Of a DNA stretch of 64,000 nt, positions 37,479-45,242 are shown piece after piece. The translations under genes and the position numbers were made by a program. Position 1 is the first letter of the stretch. Every line of letters starts with the position of its first letter. The stretch is from NCBI RefSeq assembly GCF_036885195.1, contig NZ_CP133656.1:3162001-3226000 (forward strand), given 5' to 3'. Source of the stretch: Pectobacterium cacticida (GTDB taxonomy: Bacteria > Pseudomonadota > Gammaproteobacteria > Enterobacterales > Enterobacteriaceae). The notes below the pieces were generated by a model. The model was not told the origin of the DNA, ran no database searches, and saw only the letters and a program-made list of their open reading frames with translations.

Positions 37479-37946
37479 ATGATTGCAGGAAACCTTAACG
37501 CCCTTAAACTTGCTACGCTGCCTGATGCGCTATTGGCCATTCTGTCCTCACCTGGCATGTCGTTAGCTGAACTGAATATGCTGCCAGAAGGTCGCTATCA
37601 GCCGGATGGTGCTGAATGGTTTTACAACATCGGTACGGTAAACACCGCGCCTCGCGCCACACGACATACCGAATTTCACAGCAACTATCTCGATATCCAA
37701 CTGATCCTGGAAGGTGAGGAGATTATTGGTTACGGTCTGAATGATGTGCATGGTCAACCCGCGTTCGAACGTAAGCCAGATCTCTATATTCTGGATAATC
37801 CGCAAGTGCCGCATCAGATCCATTTGCGGGCGGGTGACTTCGTCACTTTCTATCCAGGAGAACCCCACCAAGCGCTGTGTGCCATTAATGACAGCCCGGC
37901 TTCCGTTAAAAAAGCCGTGTTTAAAATCCCTGTCACGATGTTGTGA
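37479..37946 (+). CDS. YhcH/YjgK/YiaL-family cupin protein
   Basis: A 155-residue beta-barrel (DUF386) protein like YhcH of the E. coli nan operon and YiaL/TabA. Conserved metal-site residues are seen in TEFHSNYLDIQLILEGEEIIGYG (His, Asp, Gln), FERKPDLYILDNPQ and FVTFYPGEPHQALCAI (His). These proteins are thought to open or anomerise acid sugars, for instance glycolyl-sialic acid or 2,3-diketogulonate derivatives. It is 238 bp after the propeller gene and overlaps the frame upstream of the next gene, so it forms a pair with the SDR. Its presence strengthens the likeness to a sialic-acid operon. Confidence 0.9.
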   Translation: MIAGNLNALKLATLPDALLAILSSPGMSLAELNMLPEGRYQPDGAEWFYNIGTVNTAPRATRHTEFHSNYLDIQLILEGEEIIGYGLNDVHGQPAFERKPDLYILDNPQVPHQIHLRAGDFVTFYPGEPHQALCAINDSPASVKKAVFKIPVTML

Positions 37947-37972
37947 TTAACACGGTTAAGGAGACACACAAC

Positions 37973-38662
37973 ATGTCAGTTACAGCCCCTAAACATGCCC
38001 TGGTTACTGGCAGCAGCTCCGGAATAGGTGCCGCTATCACGCAAAAATTGCTAGCGGAAGGTTGGCAGGTAACTGGCCTGTCACGCAATCCAGGTAATCA
38101 TTCACACCCACAATTTATTCATCGTGCGGTGGATATCATGGACACATCAGCATTGATCGCCATTCTGGAGGGAGTCGAACAAGTTGATGCTATCATCCAC
38201 GCGGCAGGAATCATGAAGGCAGCCCCGCTCGGCCAGCTTTCACTGGAAGATGGTGAAACCCTGTGGCGGTTACATATCCACGCAGCGCAAGTACTTGCCG
38301 ATCGTTTGGTCAACAAGCTGCCGCAAGGGGGAAGAATTGTGTTGCTGGGTAGCCGTACTTCTAGCGGTTCAGCAGGGCGCAGCCAATACGTCACCACCAA
38401 ATCCGCGATGATTGGCATGGTAAGAAGCTGGGCGGCAGAGCTGGCGCCGCGCGGCATTACGGTAAATATTGTCGCCCCCGGCGCAACGGCAACCCCGATG
38501 CTGACGATGCCGGGTCGCCAGAGTTCTCCTCCCAAGCTGCCGCCCATTGGGCGCTTCATCCAACCGCAGGAAGTCGCCGATCTAGTAGGTTACCTGCTTT
38601 CCCCCTCTGCCGCCGCCATTACTGGCCAGCAGTTAGTCATATGCGGTGGCGCTTCACTTTAA
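37973..38662 (+). CDS. Short-chain dehydrogenase/reductase
   Basis: A 229-residue classical SDR: nucleotide motif ALVTGSSSGIGAAI near residue 12, an AIIHAAGIMKAAP strand (NNAG equivalent), catalytic Ser in VLLGSRTSSGSAG, and the Tyr-xxx-Lys YVTTKSA near residue 137. The C-terminus ITGQQLVICGGASL is typical. The start ATG 37973 has AAGGAGACACACAAC before it; an upstream frame from 37943 is less likely. It is the last gene of the acid-sugar cluster, probably oxidising or reducing a hydroxyl of the imported sugar. A terminator follows. Confidence 0.9.
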   Translation: MSVTAPKHALVTGSSSGIGAAITQKLLAEGWQVTGLSRNPGNHSHPQFIHRAVDIMDTSALIAILEGVEQVDAIIHAAGIMKAAPLGQLSLEDGETLWRLHIHAAQVLADRLVNKLPQGGRIVLLGSRTSSGSAGRSQYVTTKSAMIGMVRSWAAELAPRGITVNIVAPGATATPMLTMPGRQSSPPKLPPIGRFIQPQEVADLVGYLLSPSAAAITGQQLVICGGASL

Positions 38663-38705
38663 ATGCTTTGCAAACATAGTAAATCACTTTAAGGGAAGTC
38701 TGACG

Positions 38706-38734
38706 ACGGTCGTCGCCTGAACGACCGTTTCCTT
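38706..38734 (+). terminator. Terminator after SDR gene
   Basis: ACGGTCGT/ACGACCGT, an exact 8-bp stem with a 7-base loop (38706-38728), followed by TTTCCTTA. Confidence 0.7.
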
Positions 38735-38735
38735 A

Positions 38736-39926
38736 CTAAGTGCTGGCGCGGGGGGTGAAAACGTATTTTATCTCTTTCGGCACTAACGGAAGTGACTCGT
38801 GATTCAGCATGGCGAGCACCACATTCCCTACCTCTTCCGCTAGCGTTTCGTAATCGAGCCGCATCGCAGTTAGCGTGGGAAAGGTGTGTTCGCACTGTTC
38901 AGATCCGTTCAGACAGGCAATCGCCAGATCCTGAGGAATCTTCATCAAACGACGCTGGCATTCAAAGAGCACGCCTAGCGCGATTTCCTCATGGCTACAG
39001 ATAACCGCATCCAGATCCGACTGATTTTGCAGCAATTCTGCCAGCGCATAGCGGCCAAATTGCAGGCTGGGCGCTTCCGGGATGGTCAGCTTTAAATCCG
39101 CATTGTGATAATGCGCCAGCATGGCTTTATTCCAGCCGTTCAGCGGCTGCTTTTGCAAACGATTATCCGAATGCGCACCAATATAGGCGATGTGACGATA
39201 CCCCTTCGCCAATAGCGACATCGTCAATTGTTCCGCCGCATCGGCAAGGGCGATATCAATATTGATCGCTGTACGCAGCGCGGTTGCGCCGGAGACATTA
39301 ATCGTCATGATATTACTGTTTTGCAAGAGATTCTGGGTCCTCGGCGAAAGCTGTGCGCCCAATAACACCAATGCCGCGGGCCGCTGCTGCACCAGTTTTT
39401 CAACGATTCCCGCTTCGGTATGCTGGCGATATTCGTGACAGCCCATAATTAACGAAACGTGATGTTTACCAAGCCTCTGCTGTAATGCTTGAACAAACCG
39501 CACGCTGGCGCGCTCTTGCGGGAAAGGATAAAGCACCGCGATCGCGGCCTGATGAGAGGATGCCAGCGCGCCAGCGGCGTGGTTCGGCACATAGCCCAGC
39601 GTTTTTATCGCATCATGAATTTTCTGTTGTGTCGCATCGGACACAAGCCCCGGCTCTCTTAAGGCGCGAGAAACCGTCATCGCGCCGACGCCCGCCAGAC
39701 TCGCAACGTCCTGTAACGTCACGTGGTGCCTACTTTCAGTAAGCTGGCTGGCCTCCTGATTGGGTTCATAGCCCAAAATTCTGGCCGCGTGTTCCACTTT
39801 GCGGCGGAGTTTCTCAGAAACCAGATCGGGCTTACGCATGACGCGCGATACCGTCATCGTCCCTACACCCGCGTAGTCCGCGACATCCTGTAGCGTAACC
39901 TTACCGGTACTGCGACGCTTGCCCAT
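38736..39926 (-). CDS. LacI-family regulator with two tandem helix-turn-helix domains
   Basis: A 396-residue repressor. The first LacI DNA-binding domain is at residues about 10-59 (VTLQDVADYAGVGTMTVSR...LGYEPNQ) and a second, complete one at about 69-118 (VTLQDVASLAGVGAMTVSR...LGYVPNH). By eye roughly 29 of 50 positions are identical. Only the second is followed by a normal hinge (AAGALASSH) and the periplasmic-binding-like effector domain (about 125-396). LacI proteins normally have one. ATG 39926 with GAGGAAGTGAGC before it is better than the TTG at 39965. It faces the PTS operon across about 290 bp that hold two abutting palindromes, so it probably controls that operon. Tandem duplication inside the gene is the likely origin. 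Confidence 0.92.
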   Translation of the reverse strand: MGKRRSTGKVTLQDVADYAGVGTMTVSRVMRKPDLVSEKLRRKVEHAARILGYEPNQEASQLTESRHHVTLQDVASLAGVGAMTVSRALREPGLVSDATQQKIHDAIKTLGYVPNHAAGALASSHQAAIAVLYPFPQERASVRFVQALQQRLGKHHVSLIMGCHEYRQHTEAGIVEKLVQQRPAALVLLGAQLSPRTQNLLQNSNIMTINVSGATALRTAINIDIALADAAEQLTMSLLAKGYRHIAYIGAHSDNRLQKQPLNGWNKAMLAHYHNADLKLTIPEAPSLQFGRYALAELLQNQSDLDAVICSHEEIALGVLFECQRRLMKIPQDLAIACLNGSEQCEHTFPTLTAMRLDYETLAEEVGNVVLAMLNHESLPLVPKEIKYVFTPRAST

Positions 39927-40119
39927 GCTCACTTCCTCTTCATCCACTATTTTCTCAAGGCTCAACTACAATTACCGTTTATTGAACCATTATTTCCACA
40001 ATGTGATGACAAGACAACGCCCTGCACGCCGCACCGCGTGCCACGCGCTAACAGTGTACCGATAGCGGCACGCAGAGAACATGCCATGAGGTTGCTGGTG
40101 ATAAGTCGGTCACAGTTAA

Positions 40120-40145
40120 TGATAAGCGTATCAGTTAGCGCTATC
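40120..40145. promoter_or_regulatory. Two abutting palindromes, probable LacI operator pair
   Basis: TGATAAGCGTATCA (40120-40133; 12 of 14 bases symmetric) is immediately followed by GTTAGCGCTATC (40134-40145; 10 of 12 symmetric). The centres, both GC-type like LacI-family operators, are 13 bp apart. They lie about 75-100 bp upstream of the EIIA start. Confidence 0.6.
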
Positions 40146-40219
40146 TTTTTAGATCTCAATCACATTATCTTCCCCTACGACCGACTATCCTGCGTGCAAA
40201 TGATACCGAGGTGACACGA

Positions 40220-40663
40220 ATGCTTAACACTTTACTTACACCTGAAGTGGTACAGATTTTACCGGACTGTGACGATTGGCGGCACGCTATCGCTTTATCT
40301 TGTCAGCCTTTATTGGATAACGGCGCGATTGAACCACGCTACGTTGAGGCAATCTATCGATCCCATGAGGCCATCGGCCCTTACTACGTTGTCGGCCCAG
40401 GGATTGCGATGCCACACGCTCGCCCGGAAGATGGCGTCAACCGACTCGCCGTGAGTCTGACGCTCATTCGTAATGGCGTTATTTTCCATTCCGAAGAAAA
40501 CGATCCGGTGTATTTACTCATCGTTCTCGCCGCAACGGATAGCAATAGCCACATCGATATTATTTCACAGCTCGCTCAGTTGTTCGACACTCCGGATGAC
40601 GTCACCGCACTGCTTCAAGCGACGGAGAGAGAACAGATTCTTTCCGTTATTTCTCGTTATTAA
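40220..40663 (+). CDS. PTS EIIA component (ascorbate/mannitol-type)
   Basis: A 147-residue cytoplasmic phosphocarrier of the EIIA mannitol/fructose/ascorbate fold. The phosphorylated His is in VVGPGIAMPHARPEDGVNRLAVSL (near residue 66), the pattern found in UlaC-type proteins. It takes phosphate from HPr and gives it to EIIB. The start at ATG 40220 has GAGGTGACACGA before it; a GTG at 40211 is in frame but worse spaced. It is the first gene of a three-gene PTS operon divergent from the double-HTH LacI regulator. Confidence 0.92.
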   Translation: MLNTLLTPEVVQILPDCDDWRHAIALSCQPLLDNGAIEPRYVEAIYRSHEAIGPYYVVGPGIAMPHARPEDGVNRLAVSLTLIRNGVIFHSEENDPVYLLIVLAATDSNSHIDIISQLAQLFDTPDDVTALLQATEREQILSVISRY

Positions 40664-40680
40664 CGCACCAGAGGACATCA

Positions 40681-40971
40681 ATGATGAAAATTACAGTGGT
40701 ATGCGGTAACGGCCTGGGAACCAGCCTGATGATGGAAATGAGCATTAAAAACATCGTGAAAGATCTCGGCGTGGTCGCCGAGGTGGATCATGTGGATTTA
40801 GGCTCGGCAAAAGGAACGAATAGCGACATTTTTGTCGGCACCAAAGATATCGCCGATCAGCTCATCGCGCAGGCGGTAGGCGGAAAAATCGTTTCCCTGA
40901 ATAATATGATCGATAAAGCGGCGATGAAAGAGCGCCTATCGGTCGCTCTGAAAGAACTTGGCGCCTTATAA
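40681..40971 (+). CDS. PTS EIIB component (ascorbate-type)
   Basis: A 96-residue EIIB domain; the phosphorylated Cys is in ITVVCGNGLGTSLMMEM (residue about 8), as in UlaB. The rest has the expected DIFVGTKDIADQL and a C-terminal helix. It transfers phosphate from the EIIA above to the sugar bound by the EIIC below. Spacing is 17 bp after EIIA and 14 bp before EIIC. Substrate is not given by this protein. Confidence 0.92.
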   Translation: MMKITVVCGNGLGTSLMMEMSIKNIVKDLGVVAEVDHVDLGSAKGTNSDIFVGTKDIADQLIAQAVGGKIVSLNNMIDKAAMKERLSVALKELGAL

Positions 40972-40985
40972 GCGAGGAGTCCACC

Positions 40986-42245
40986 ATGGAATTCTTCCGT
41001 TTTTTAATGAATGATGTGCTGGCCGAACCGTCGATATTGGTTGGTTTGATTGCGCTTATTGGCTTGATCGCCCAGAAAAAACCCGCCACAGAATGCATTA
41101 AAGGCACCGTAAAAACCGTAATGGGGTTCTTGATCCTCGGTGCGGGCGCCAGCCTGATTGTGTCATCGCTGGGGGACTTCGCCGAAATTTTCCACCACGC
41201 GTTTGGTATCGCCGGCGTAGTACCGAACAACGAGGCCATCGTCGCCGTTGCGCAAGAGAACTTCGGCACGGAGATGGCGATGATTATGTTCTTCGCGATG
41301 GTCATTAATATCGCTATCGCCCGCTTTACACCGTGGAAATATATTTTTCTGACGGGACATCACACGCTATTTATGTCGATGATGGTGGCGGTGATCCTGG
41401 CAACGGCAGGCATGAAAGGCGTGTTGCTGATTACCGTAGGGTCGCTGGTGGTCGGAGTTTCGATGGTGTTATTCCCCGCCATTATTCACCCGTACATGAA
41501 GAAGGTGACGGGGTCGGATGATGTCGCGTTTGGTCACTTCTCTGCGCTTTCGCAGTTGCTGTCGGCGTTTATTGGCAGCAAATTGGGCAACAAAGAGAAA
41601 TCGACCGAAGATATGGAAGTCCCGAAAAGCCTACTCTTCCTGCGCGACACGCCGGTCGCCATCGCCTTTACCATGTTTTTTATCTTCATTTTCACCTGCC
41701 TGTTCGCTGGCCCGGAAACGGTGAAAACAATGAATGCCGGTGGAAAAAACTGGTTCATGTTTTCGCTGATTCAATCCATTACCTTTGCCGCCGGGGTGTA
41801 TATCGTGCTGCAAGGTGTGCGTATGGTCATTGCGGAGATCGTTCCCGCGTTCAAGGGGATCTCTGACAAACTGGTGCCCAACGCCAAACCGGCATTGGAT
41901 TGTCCGGTCGTCTTCCCCTATGCGCCGAATGCCGTTCTGGTTGGTTTCCTGAGTAGTTTTGCGGCTGGCGTGGTCGGTATGGTGTTGCTCTATCTGCTGG
42001 GGATGACGGTTATTATTCCTGGCGTCGTGCCGCATTTTTTTGTCGGTGCATCCGCCGGCGTATTCGGTAACGCCACCGGAGGACGGCGCGGCGCAATAGT
42101 CGGCGCTTTCGCCAACGGGCTGTTGATCACCTTCCTGCCCGTTTTCCTGCTGCCGGTGTTGGGCAGCATCGGGTTGGCCAACACCACGTTCAGCGATTCC
42201 GATTTCGGTGCGGTAGGGATTCTGTTAGGCATCATCGTGCGCTAA
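40986..42245 (+). CDS. PTS EIIC component, ascorbate (SgaT/UlaA) family
   Basis: A 419-residue membrane sugar channel of the ascorbate-type EIIC family with ten or so hydrophobic helices. It begins MEFFRFLMNDVLAEPSILVGLIALIGLIAQKK, and the cores NIAIARFTPWKYIFLTGHHTLFMSMM and GVVPHFFVGASAGVFGNATGGRRGA are UlaA-like. UlaA is somewhat longer (about 465), but the end here looks natural. No kinase, lactonase or epimerase of the ula pathway accompanies it, so the imported compound need not be ascorbate and its catabolic genes must lie elsewhere (or in the cluster at 32.5-38.7 kb). It is followed by a terminator. Confidence 0.92.
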   Translation: MEFFRFLMNDVLAEPSILVGLIALIGLIAQKKPATECIKGTVKTVMGFLILGAGASLIVSSLGDFAEIFHHAFGIAGVVPNNEAIVAVAQENFGTEMAMIMFFAMVINIAIARFTPWKYIFLTGHHTLFMSMMVAVILATAGMKGVLLITVGSLVVGVSMVLFPAIIHPYMKKVTGSDDVAFGHFSALSQLLSAFIGSKLGNKEKSTEDMEVPKSLLFLRDTPVAIAFTMFFIFIFTCLFAGPETVKTMNAGGKNWFMFSLIQSITFAAGVYIVLQGVRMVIAEIVPAFKGISDKLVPNAKPALDCPVVFPYAPNAVLVGFLSSFAAGVVGMVLLYLLGMTVIIPGVVPHFFVGASAGVFGNATGGRRGAIVGAFANGLLITFLPVFLLPVLGSIGLANTTFSDSDFGAVGILLGIIVR

Positions 42246-42311
42246 GTGCCCGGTAGATCGCAATCGGAGCGCGAGACAAAGCGATAAGTCATAACCGTGT
42301 ATGATGGAGAA

Positions 42312-42337
42312 AACCCCACCGGCTCGTCGGTGGGGTT
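42312..42337. terminator. Bidirectional terminator between PTS operon and yacL
   Basis: Exact 10-bp stem AACCCCACCG/CGGTGGGGTT with loop GCTCGT, with an A-rich left flank serving yacL on the minus strand. Confidence 0.8.
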
Positions 42338-42355
42338 GCCAAGACAATAGCGCGG

Positions 42356-42724
42356 TCAAATCGCCCCATGCTGAACAAACTCTCGGTACTTTGCTATCAG
42401 CGCCAGAAAGTCGTCTAGCCCACAGAAAGATAGGCTCTCCTCATCGTAGTAGCTCATGCCATCCTCAAGTTCATCCGTAATGAAAGAGAGTGAATTAGCC
42501 TGCACCATCACCGCGTCTTCATCAAGCGACAGCGTATATTCATGGCCGACGTGCTGCCATTGCCGTTCGCTACCGACGAGGGCTCGCGCCGCCTCTTCAA
42601 CATCATCCAGCACTGACAGTTGGCCCTTCACTTCTTCATTGAACCAGTGTCCGACCGCCTCATGCCCCATCGACATACGGACGATGATCCGGCCCGTTAC
42701 ATCCCGTAAAAATTCATAGTCCAT
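42356..42724 (-). CDS. yacL: YacL (UPF0231) family protein
   Basis: A 122-residue small acidic cytoplasmic protein of unknown function, restricted to gamma-proteobacteria. It starts MDYEFLRDVTGRIIVRMSMGHEAVGHWFNEEV and ends FLALIAKYREFVQHGAI as in E. coli YacL. In E. coli it lies directly after acnB; here it is in the same orientation as acnB but separated by a 5.4-kb insertion, so it must now have its own promoter. The role is unknown. Confidence 0.93.
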   Translation of the reverse strand: MDYEFLRDVTGRIIVRMSMGHEAVGHWFNEEVKGQLSVLDDVEEAARALVGSERQWQHVGHEYTLSLDEDAVMVQANSLSFITDELEDGMSYYDEESLSFCGLDDFLALIAKYREFVQHGAI

Positions 42725-43088
42725 GCGCCATCCTCAGTGATATGACTTTTATTAACGTTACAACCCTCTATTAACATAACGACCATCTCGTAATATCCTT
42801 GAGGCCGCCAACATGATTGACCGTCAAACGGTAAATATTTCAACATGGCGCAGCAGAGAGCCAAAATAATGGGCAATACACATGCCTTGAAAAATGGCCA
42901 ACGTCAAGCCTGGCGTATACGGAATAGGGTCTCTAGTGATAGTTCAAGTTGTCATAACGCATTAGTAGACGCCCAAGCCAATCATCTGGTCAAAAAAACG
43001 CCGATGAGATTGTTCTCTATCACTGTGGTAAGCCTTACCCAAGCGATGAAGGATCTGAGCGTGGCGCGCCGGATGGAAGACAAGCCGA
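42725..43088. other. Gap between yacL and LysR gene; no gene recognised
   Basis: This stretch holds only short frames without family likeness or ribosome-binding sites. It should include the yacL promoter and the left junction of the inserted regulator/enzyme pairs. Confidence 0.5.
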
Positions 43089-44000
43089 TCACTGCGTTGC
43101 AGCACGTTCTGCGATAAATTCTCTGAACCAACGTTGGGCAGGATTGGCGTCACTGCGCCGATGCCAAATCAGGTCGAATACCACTTCGGGCAATGTTACC
43201 GGGGGAGGAAAGAGCGCCAACTGGTTGCCGACCAGTGAGTGATGGGCGACTCGCTTCATGACTGTAGCGGTCATTCTCGTTTGCGCCACGATGGTCGGCA
43301 CCGCAAACATCTGCGGCAAAGTCAGCCCTAACTTGCGTTTCTTGCCCTGTTGCGCCAACACCTGATCCACGATGCCGTACAGCTCGCCTTCGGGAGAAAC
43401 GAGGACGTGCGGCAACGCCAGATAGTTCTCTATGCTCATTCCGCGCAAGGCTTCCGGATGGTCGCTAGCGAGGATCGTAACGAATTCGTCTTGAAGTATA
43501 GGACGCGTCAATATTCGGCTGTCGGCATGCGTGGGAGGGACACCGATGGCCGCATCGATAGCACCGGAATCCAACAGATCAACCGCATGGTCTCGGTCAT
43601 TGAAAGCTTGCACATTCAATGTTACGCCTGGCGCCTTTAGCCCTAGCGCCTGCAGCAAGGCAGGTAGCAAGACGAAAGCCGGATAGTCAGACAGGCCCAG
43701 CTTGAACGACAACGATGCATTCTCAGGCACGAACTCGGTTTTTTTCACAAGGGTGAATTCGATCTGCCGCAAGGCTTCAGCAATCGGTTCAGACAGATCC
43801 CTTGCTCGTGCCGTGGGCAACAGGCCATCTGCGCTGCGCAAGAATAACGGATCGCCGAAGAGCTTACGTAACCGCGAAAGTGCCGCACTCATCGCAGGCT
43901 GACTGACGCCAACCAGGATGGCGGCGCGCGTTACGTTCCGCTCGCTCATTAACGCGTCGAAGGCCACTAACAAATTGAGATCGATACCATGAAAATTCAT
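43089..44000 (-). CDS. LysR-family transcriptional regulator (NodD/LinR-like)
   Basis: A 303-residue LysR regulator. The N-terminus MNFHGIDLNLLVAFDALMSERNVTRAAILVGVSQPAMSAALSRLRKLFGDPLFLRSADGL is the form seen in the NodD/LinR/NahR branch, often controlling aromatic degradation. The effector domain starts near 90. It is divergent from the SnoaL-like gene with a 96-bp A+T-rich gap, so it probably regulates it. It is the first of three regulator/enzyme pairs placed between yacL and acnB. Confidence 0.9.
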   Translation of the reverse strand: MNFHGIDLNLLVAFDALMSERNVTRAAILVGVSQPAMSAALSRLRKLFGDPLFLRSADGLLPTARARDLSEPIAEALRQIEFTLVKKTEFVPENASLSFKLGLSDYPAFVLLPALLQALGLKAPGVTLNVQAFNDRDHAVDLLDSGAIDAAIGVPPTHADSRILTRPILQDEFVTILASDHPEALRGMSIENYLALPHVLVSPEGELYGIVDQVLAQQGKKRKLGLTLPQMFAVPTIVAQTRMTATVMKRVAHHSLVGNQLALFPPPVTLPEVVFDLIWHRRSDANPAQRWFREFIAERAATQ

Positions 44001-44096
44001 TTTATGAATAAAGAAATATACTATTTATTTGTTAGACAAATTTTACCGTAGCCCCGACCATTTCACCATCAGCAAAAAACAGGAATGGTGAAATCA

Positions 44097-44543
44097 ATGA
44101 GTACCTCCAACACATCTCTCTCCGAGCGCCTTCGCACTGAGCGCCAGGCTGTGGAAACCTTCTATCGGGCATTCACCGACAAGAATCCAGATCTCGTGGA
44201 TGAGGTTCTTGCGCCGAATTGGGATGACATTCCTCTGGCACCAGGCCAGGAACCCGGCCCCGCTGGCATTAAACCCATCATCCGCGGCATCCTGCAGGCG
44301 TTCCCTGACGTTATCATCACGCTCCACGACGTGGTTCAGGAGCCTGGTCGAATCGGTGTGCGCGCGGAGATCAGCGGTACGCATCAGGGTGAACTCTTCG
44401 GCATCGCACCGACAGGGAAGGCGGTTAGCTTCCGGCTTCATGAGTTTCATTTGCTGGAGGATGGCCGTGTAACGACGACCTGGCACATGGAGGACTGGTT
44501 CGGTCTGTTCCTGCAACTTGGACAGTTCCCACCGCAAGCCTGA
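44097..44543 (+). CDS. SnoaL-like polyketide cyclase/ester cyclase family protein
   Basis: A 148-residue alpha+beta barrel protein of the SnoaL-like (NTF2) family. The family pattern is seen in ERQAVETFYRAFTDKNPDLVDEVLAPNWDDIP, PGPAGIKPIIRGILQAFPDVIITLHDVVQEPGRIGVRAEISGTHQGELFGIAPTGKAVSF and the ending WHMEDWFGLFLQLG. Many are predicted cyclases or hydrolases of unknown substrate. ATG 44097 (MSTSNTS) is chosen over ATG 44085, which has no room for a ribosome site. It is divergent from the LysR gene and monocistronic. Confidence 0.82.
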   Translation: MSTSNTSLSERLRTERQAVETFYRAFTDKNPDLVDEVLAPNWDDIPLAPGQEPGPAGIKPIIRGILQAFPDVIITLHDVVQEPGRIGVRAEISGTHQGELFGIAPTGKAVSFRLHEFHLLEDGRVTTTWHMEDWFGLFLQLGQFPPQA

Positions 44544-44690
44544 ACTGCCCCAGAGAAACCTCGACGAAAACCGAATGGATCAATGGTCGGCGGCTTTTGC
44601 ATATCACCGCCGTCATTGGCACTGATAAATGACGCGCAGTAACATGCAAGAGTCTCCCGAAGCTCGCGTACGAGCGATGGTCGATCCCGC

Positions 44691-45140
44691 TTAGGCCTTT
44701 CCTGAGCTGGGTTTGGCTGATTTATGGTCGAACGCTTGCCGCGCCGCCTCCACTCGCGCCAGATTCTCCTCCGCCCAGATCCAAACGCCACAGAACGCTG
44801 CGCCGAGGCTTAGTCCAAGATCGGTTAGGCTGTAGTCGACGCGTGGCGGCACCACGGCGTGTACTTTTCGCGTGACCATCCCGTCGCGTTCCATCTGCCG
44901 CAGCGTCTGGGTGAGCATTTTTTGACTGATTCCGGTGACCTGCCGGGCCAGTTGAGTAAAGCGCAACTCGCCTTTTTCGACCAATACCTCAAGCACCAGC
45001 ATCGTCCATTTGTCAGCGACGCGTCCAATCAAGTCGTTGACCAGCGCTTCGACCCTGGGATCGATATCATCCGGCGGCGACAGTTCCGCAATGCGCTGCG
45101 CACGGCGCACGGTCGCCTCATCAAACGGTAGGTTCTTCAT
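44691..45140 (-). CDS. HxlR-family transcriptional regulator
   Basis: A 149-residue winged-helix regulator of the HxlR (MarR-like) family. The core is VNDLIGRVADKWTMLVLEVLVEKGELRFTQLARQVTGISQKMLTQTLRQMERDGMVTRKVHAVVPPRVDYSLTDLGLSL (about residues 34-112). HxlR proteins respond to aldehydes, quinones or oxidants. It is divergent from an SDR gene across 102 bp containing a perfect 10-bp inverted repeat, and should control it. Confidence 0.92.
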   Translation of the reverse strand: MKNLPFDEATVRRAQRIAELSPPDDIDPRVEALVNDLIGRVADKWTMLVLEVLVEKGELRFTQLARQVTGISQKMLTQTLRQMERDGMVTRKVHAVVPPRVDYSLTDLGLSLGAAFCGVWIWAEENLARVEAARQAFDHKSAKPSSGKA

Positions 45141-45165
45141 TGCTCACTCTCTTTTAGGTAAGTAT

Positions 45166-45198
45166 CAATCTTTTGGGTGCCTTCTTTACAAAAGATTG
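45166..45198. promoter_or_regulatory. Inverted repeat, probable HxlR operator
   Basis: CAATCTTTTG (45166-45175) and CAAAAGATTG (45189-45198) are exact inverted copies with a 13-base spacer in the HxlR/SDR divergent promoter. Confidence 0.7.
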
Positions 45199-45242
45199 TA
45201 GCTGCGTAGATTGAAAGCCTCCAACAGTGAAGGAGATATTTC

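Noticed and set aside
42845..43117. A 90-codon plus-strand frame upstream of the LysR gene 3' end.
   Set aside because: No ribosome site, no recognisable motif, and it overlaps the end of the LysR gene.
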